From positions 42,783,104 to 42,847,103 of the forward strand of contig CM055103.1 in the NCBI GenBank assembly GCA_029204225.1: a stretch of DNA of 64,000 bases, in the 5' to 3' direction. This DNA is from Diphasiastrum complanatum (taxonomy: Eukaryota; Streptophyta; Lycopodiopsida; Lycopodiales; Lycopodiaceae). Under the pieces are notes generated by a model that had not been told where the DNA came from, did no database searches, and saw only the letters and a list, made by a program, of their open reading frames with translations. The position numbers and the translations under genes were made by a program. Below, piece by piece: positions 63,586 through 64,000 of this stretch (position 1 is its first letter; each line of letters begins with the position of its first letter).

Positions 63586-64000
63586 TGTATATACATATAT
63601 ATAGATATATATGTATATACATATGTATAGATATATATGTATATACATATGTATATATATATATGTATATACATATGTATATATATATATGTATATACAT
63701 ATGTATATATATATATGTATATACATATGTATATATATATATGTATATACATATGTATATATATATATGTATATACATATGTATATATATATATGTATAT
63801 ACATATGTATATACATATATGTATATACATATGTATATATATATATGTATATACATATGTATATACATATATGTATATACATATGTATATACATATATGT
63901 ATATACATATATATATATACATATGTATATACATATATATATACATACATATATTATACATATGTATATATATATATGTATATACATATGTATATATATA
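63578..64000. repeat. AT-rich array with a 26-bp period
   Basis: ATGTATATACATATGTATAT-type units repeat every 26 bp in the central part (starts at 63663, 63689 and 63715), running to the window edge. Long open frames of Tyr/Ile/Val on the minus strand are artefacts. Confidence 0.95.

Noticed and set aside
63485-63987. Three overlapping Tyr/Ile/Val frames of about 145-158 codons
   Set aside because: They translate the AT-rich periodic array and are low-complexity artefacts.

Overview
This is plant nuclear DNA dominated by retrotransposons. It is AT-rich and contains two apparently intact plant genes: TOM7 (31849-32121, + strand) and a GT31-type beta-1,3-galactosyltransferase (59627-60838, + strand). 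Almost everything else is nested, mostly decayed Ty1/copia and Ty3/gypsy retroelements, with CACTA and Tourist-like DNA transposons, tandem repeats and gene fragments. A large repeat-rich land-plant genome fits best. I favour a fern or another seed-free plant from the style of the elements, but this is an inference and nothing here proves it. I saw no CRISPR array, rRNA or tRNA gene.

Layout. 1-4.4 kb: palindrome cluster, LTR-like sequence, the 3' end of a minus-strand chromovirus (Gypsy-A) and a copia scrap. 4.4-10.1 kb: a minus-strand copia (Copia-A) with both LTRs but two internal coding deletions. 11.1-13.3 kb: an ABCB transporter fragment, then a truncated relative of Copia-A. 14.4-21.1 kb: a gypsy LTR (Gypsy-B) split by a complete copia (Copia-B, 14613-20761) that has a 5-bp target-site duplication and nearly identical LTRs. 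21.1-22.9 kb: a minus-strand pseudogene resembling the cellular reverse-transcriptase-related rvt genes. 23.5-25.4 kb: gypsy and copia pol fragments. 25.4-26.5 kb: an intron-containing gene remnant of unknown class. 26.6-31 kb: a 70-bp tandem hairpin array, probably inside an LTR, and the degenerate Copia-C. 31-32.4 kb: TOM7 with its promoter repeats. 35.4-37.3 kb: a Tourist-like MITE and a decayed gene with a GIY-YIG nuclease module. 38.5-39.3 kb: an unknown coiled-coil ORF. 39.9-41.7 kb: a Copia-B-like fragment and LTR sequence. 41.7-48.2 kb: Gypsy-D (+). 49-55.3 kb: degraded coding sequence, Gypsy-E gag (-) and its long repetitive leader. 56-58.6 kb: Copia-D gag, a zinc-knuckle remnant and a second GIY-YIG module. 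59.4-60.8 kb: the galactosyltransferase gene. 61.9-63.5 kb: the 3' part of a CACTA transposase-type gene. 63.5-64 kb: simple repeats.

The two intact genes act in unrelated places (mitochondrial protein import, and Golgi glycosylation) and show no sign of co-regulation. Retroelement genes follow standard order (gag-PR-INT-RT-RH in copia, gag-PR-RT-RH-INT in gypsy), but no element appears fully coding-competent as read here. The items most worth checking are the rvt-like pseudogene, the two orphan GIY-YIG modules, the spliced unknown gene at 25.4 kb, and the hairpin array.
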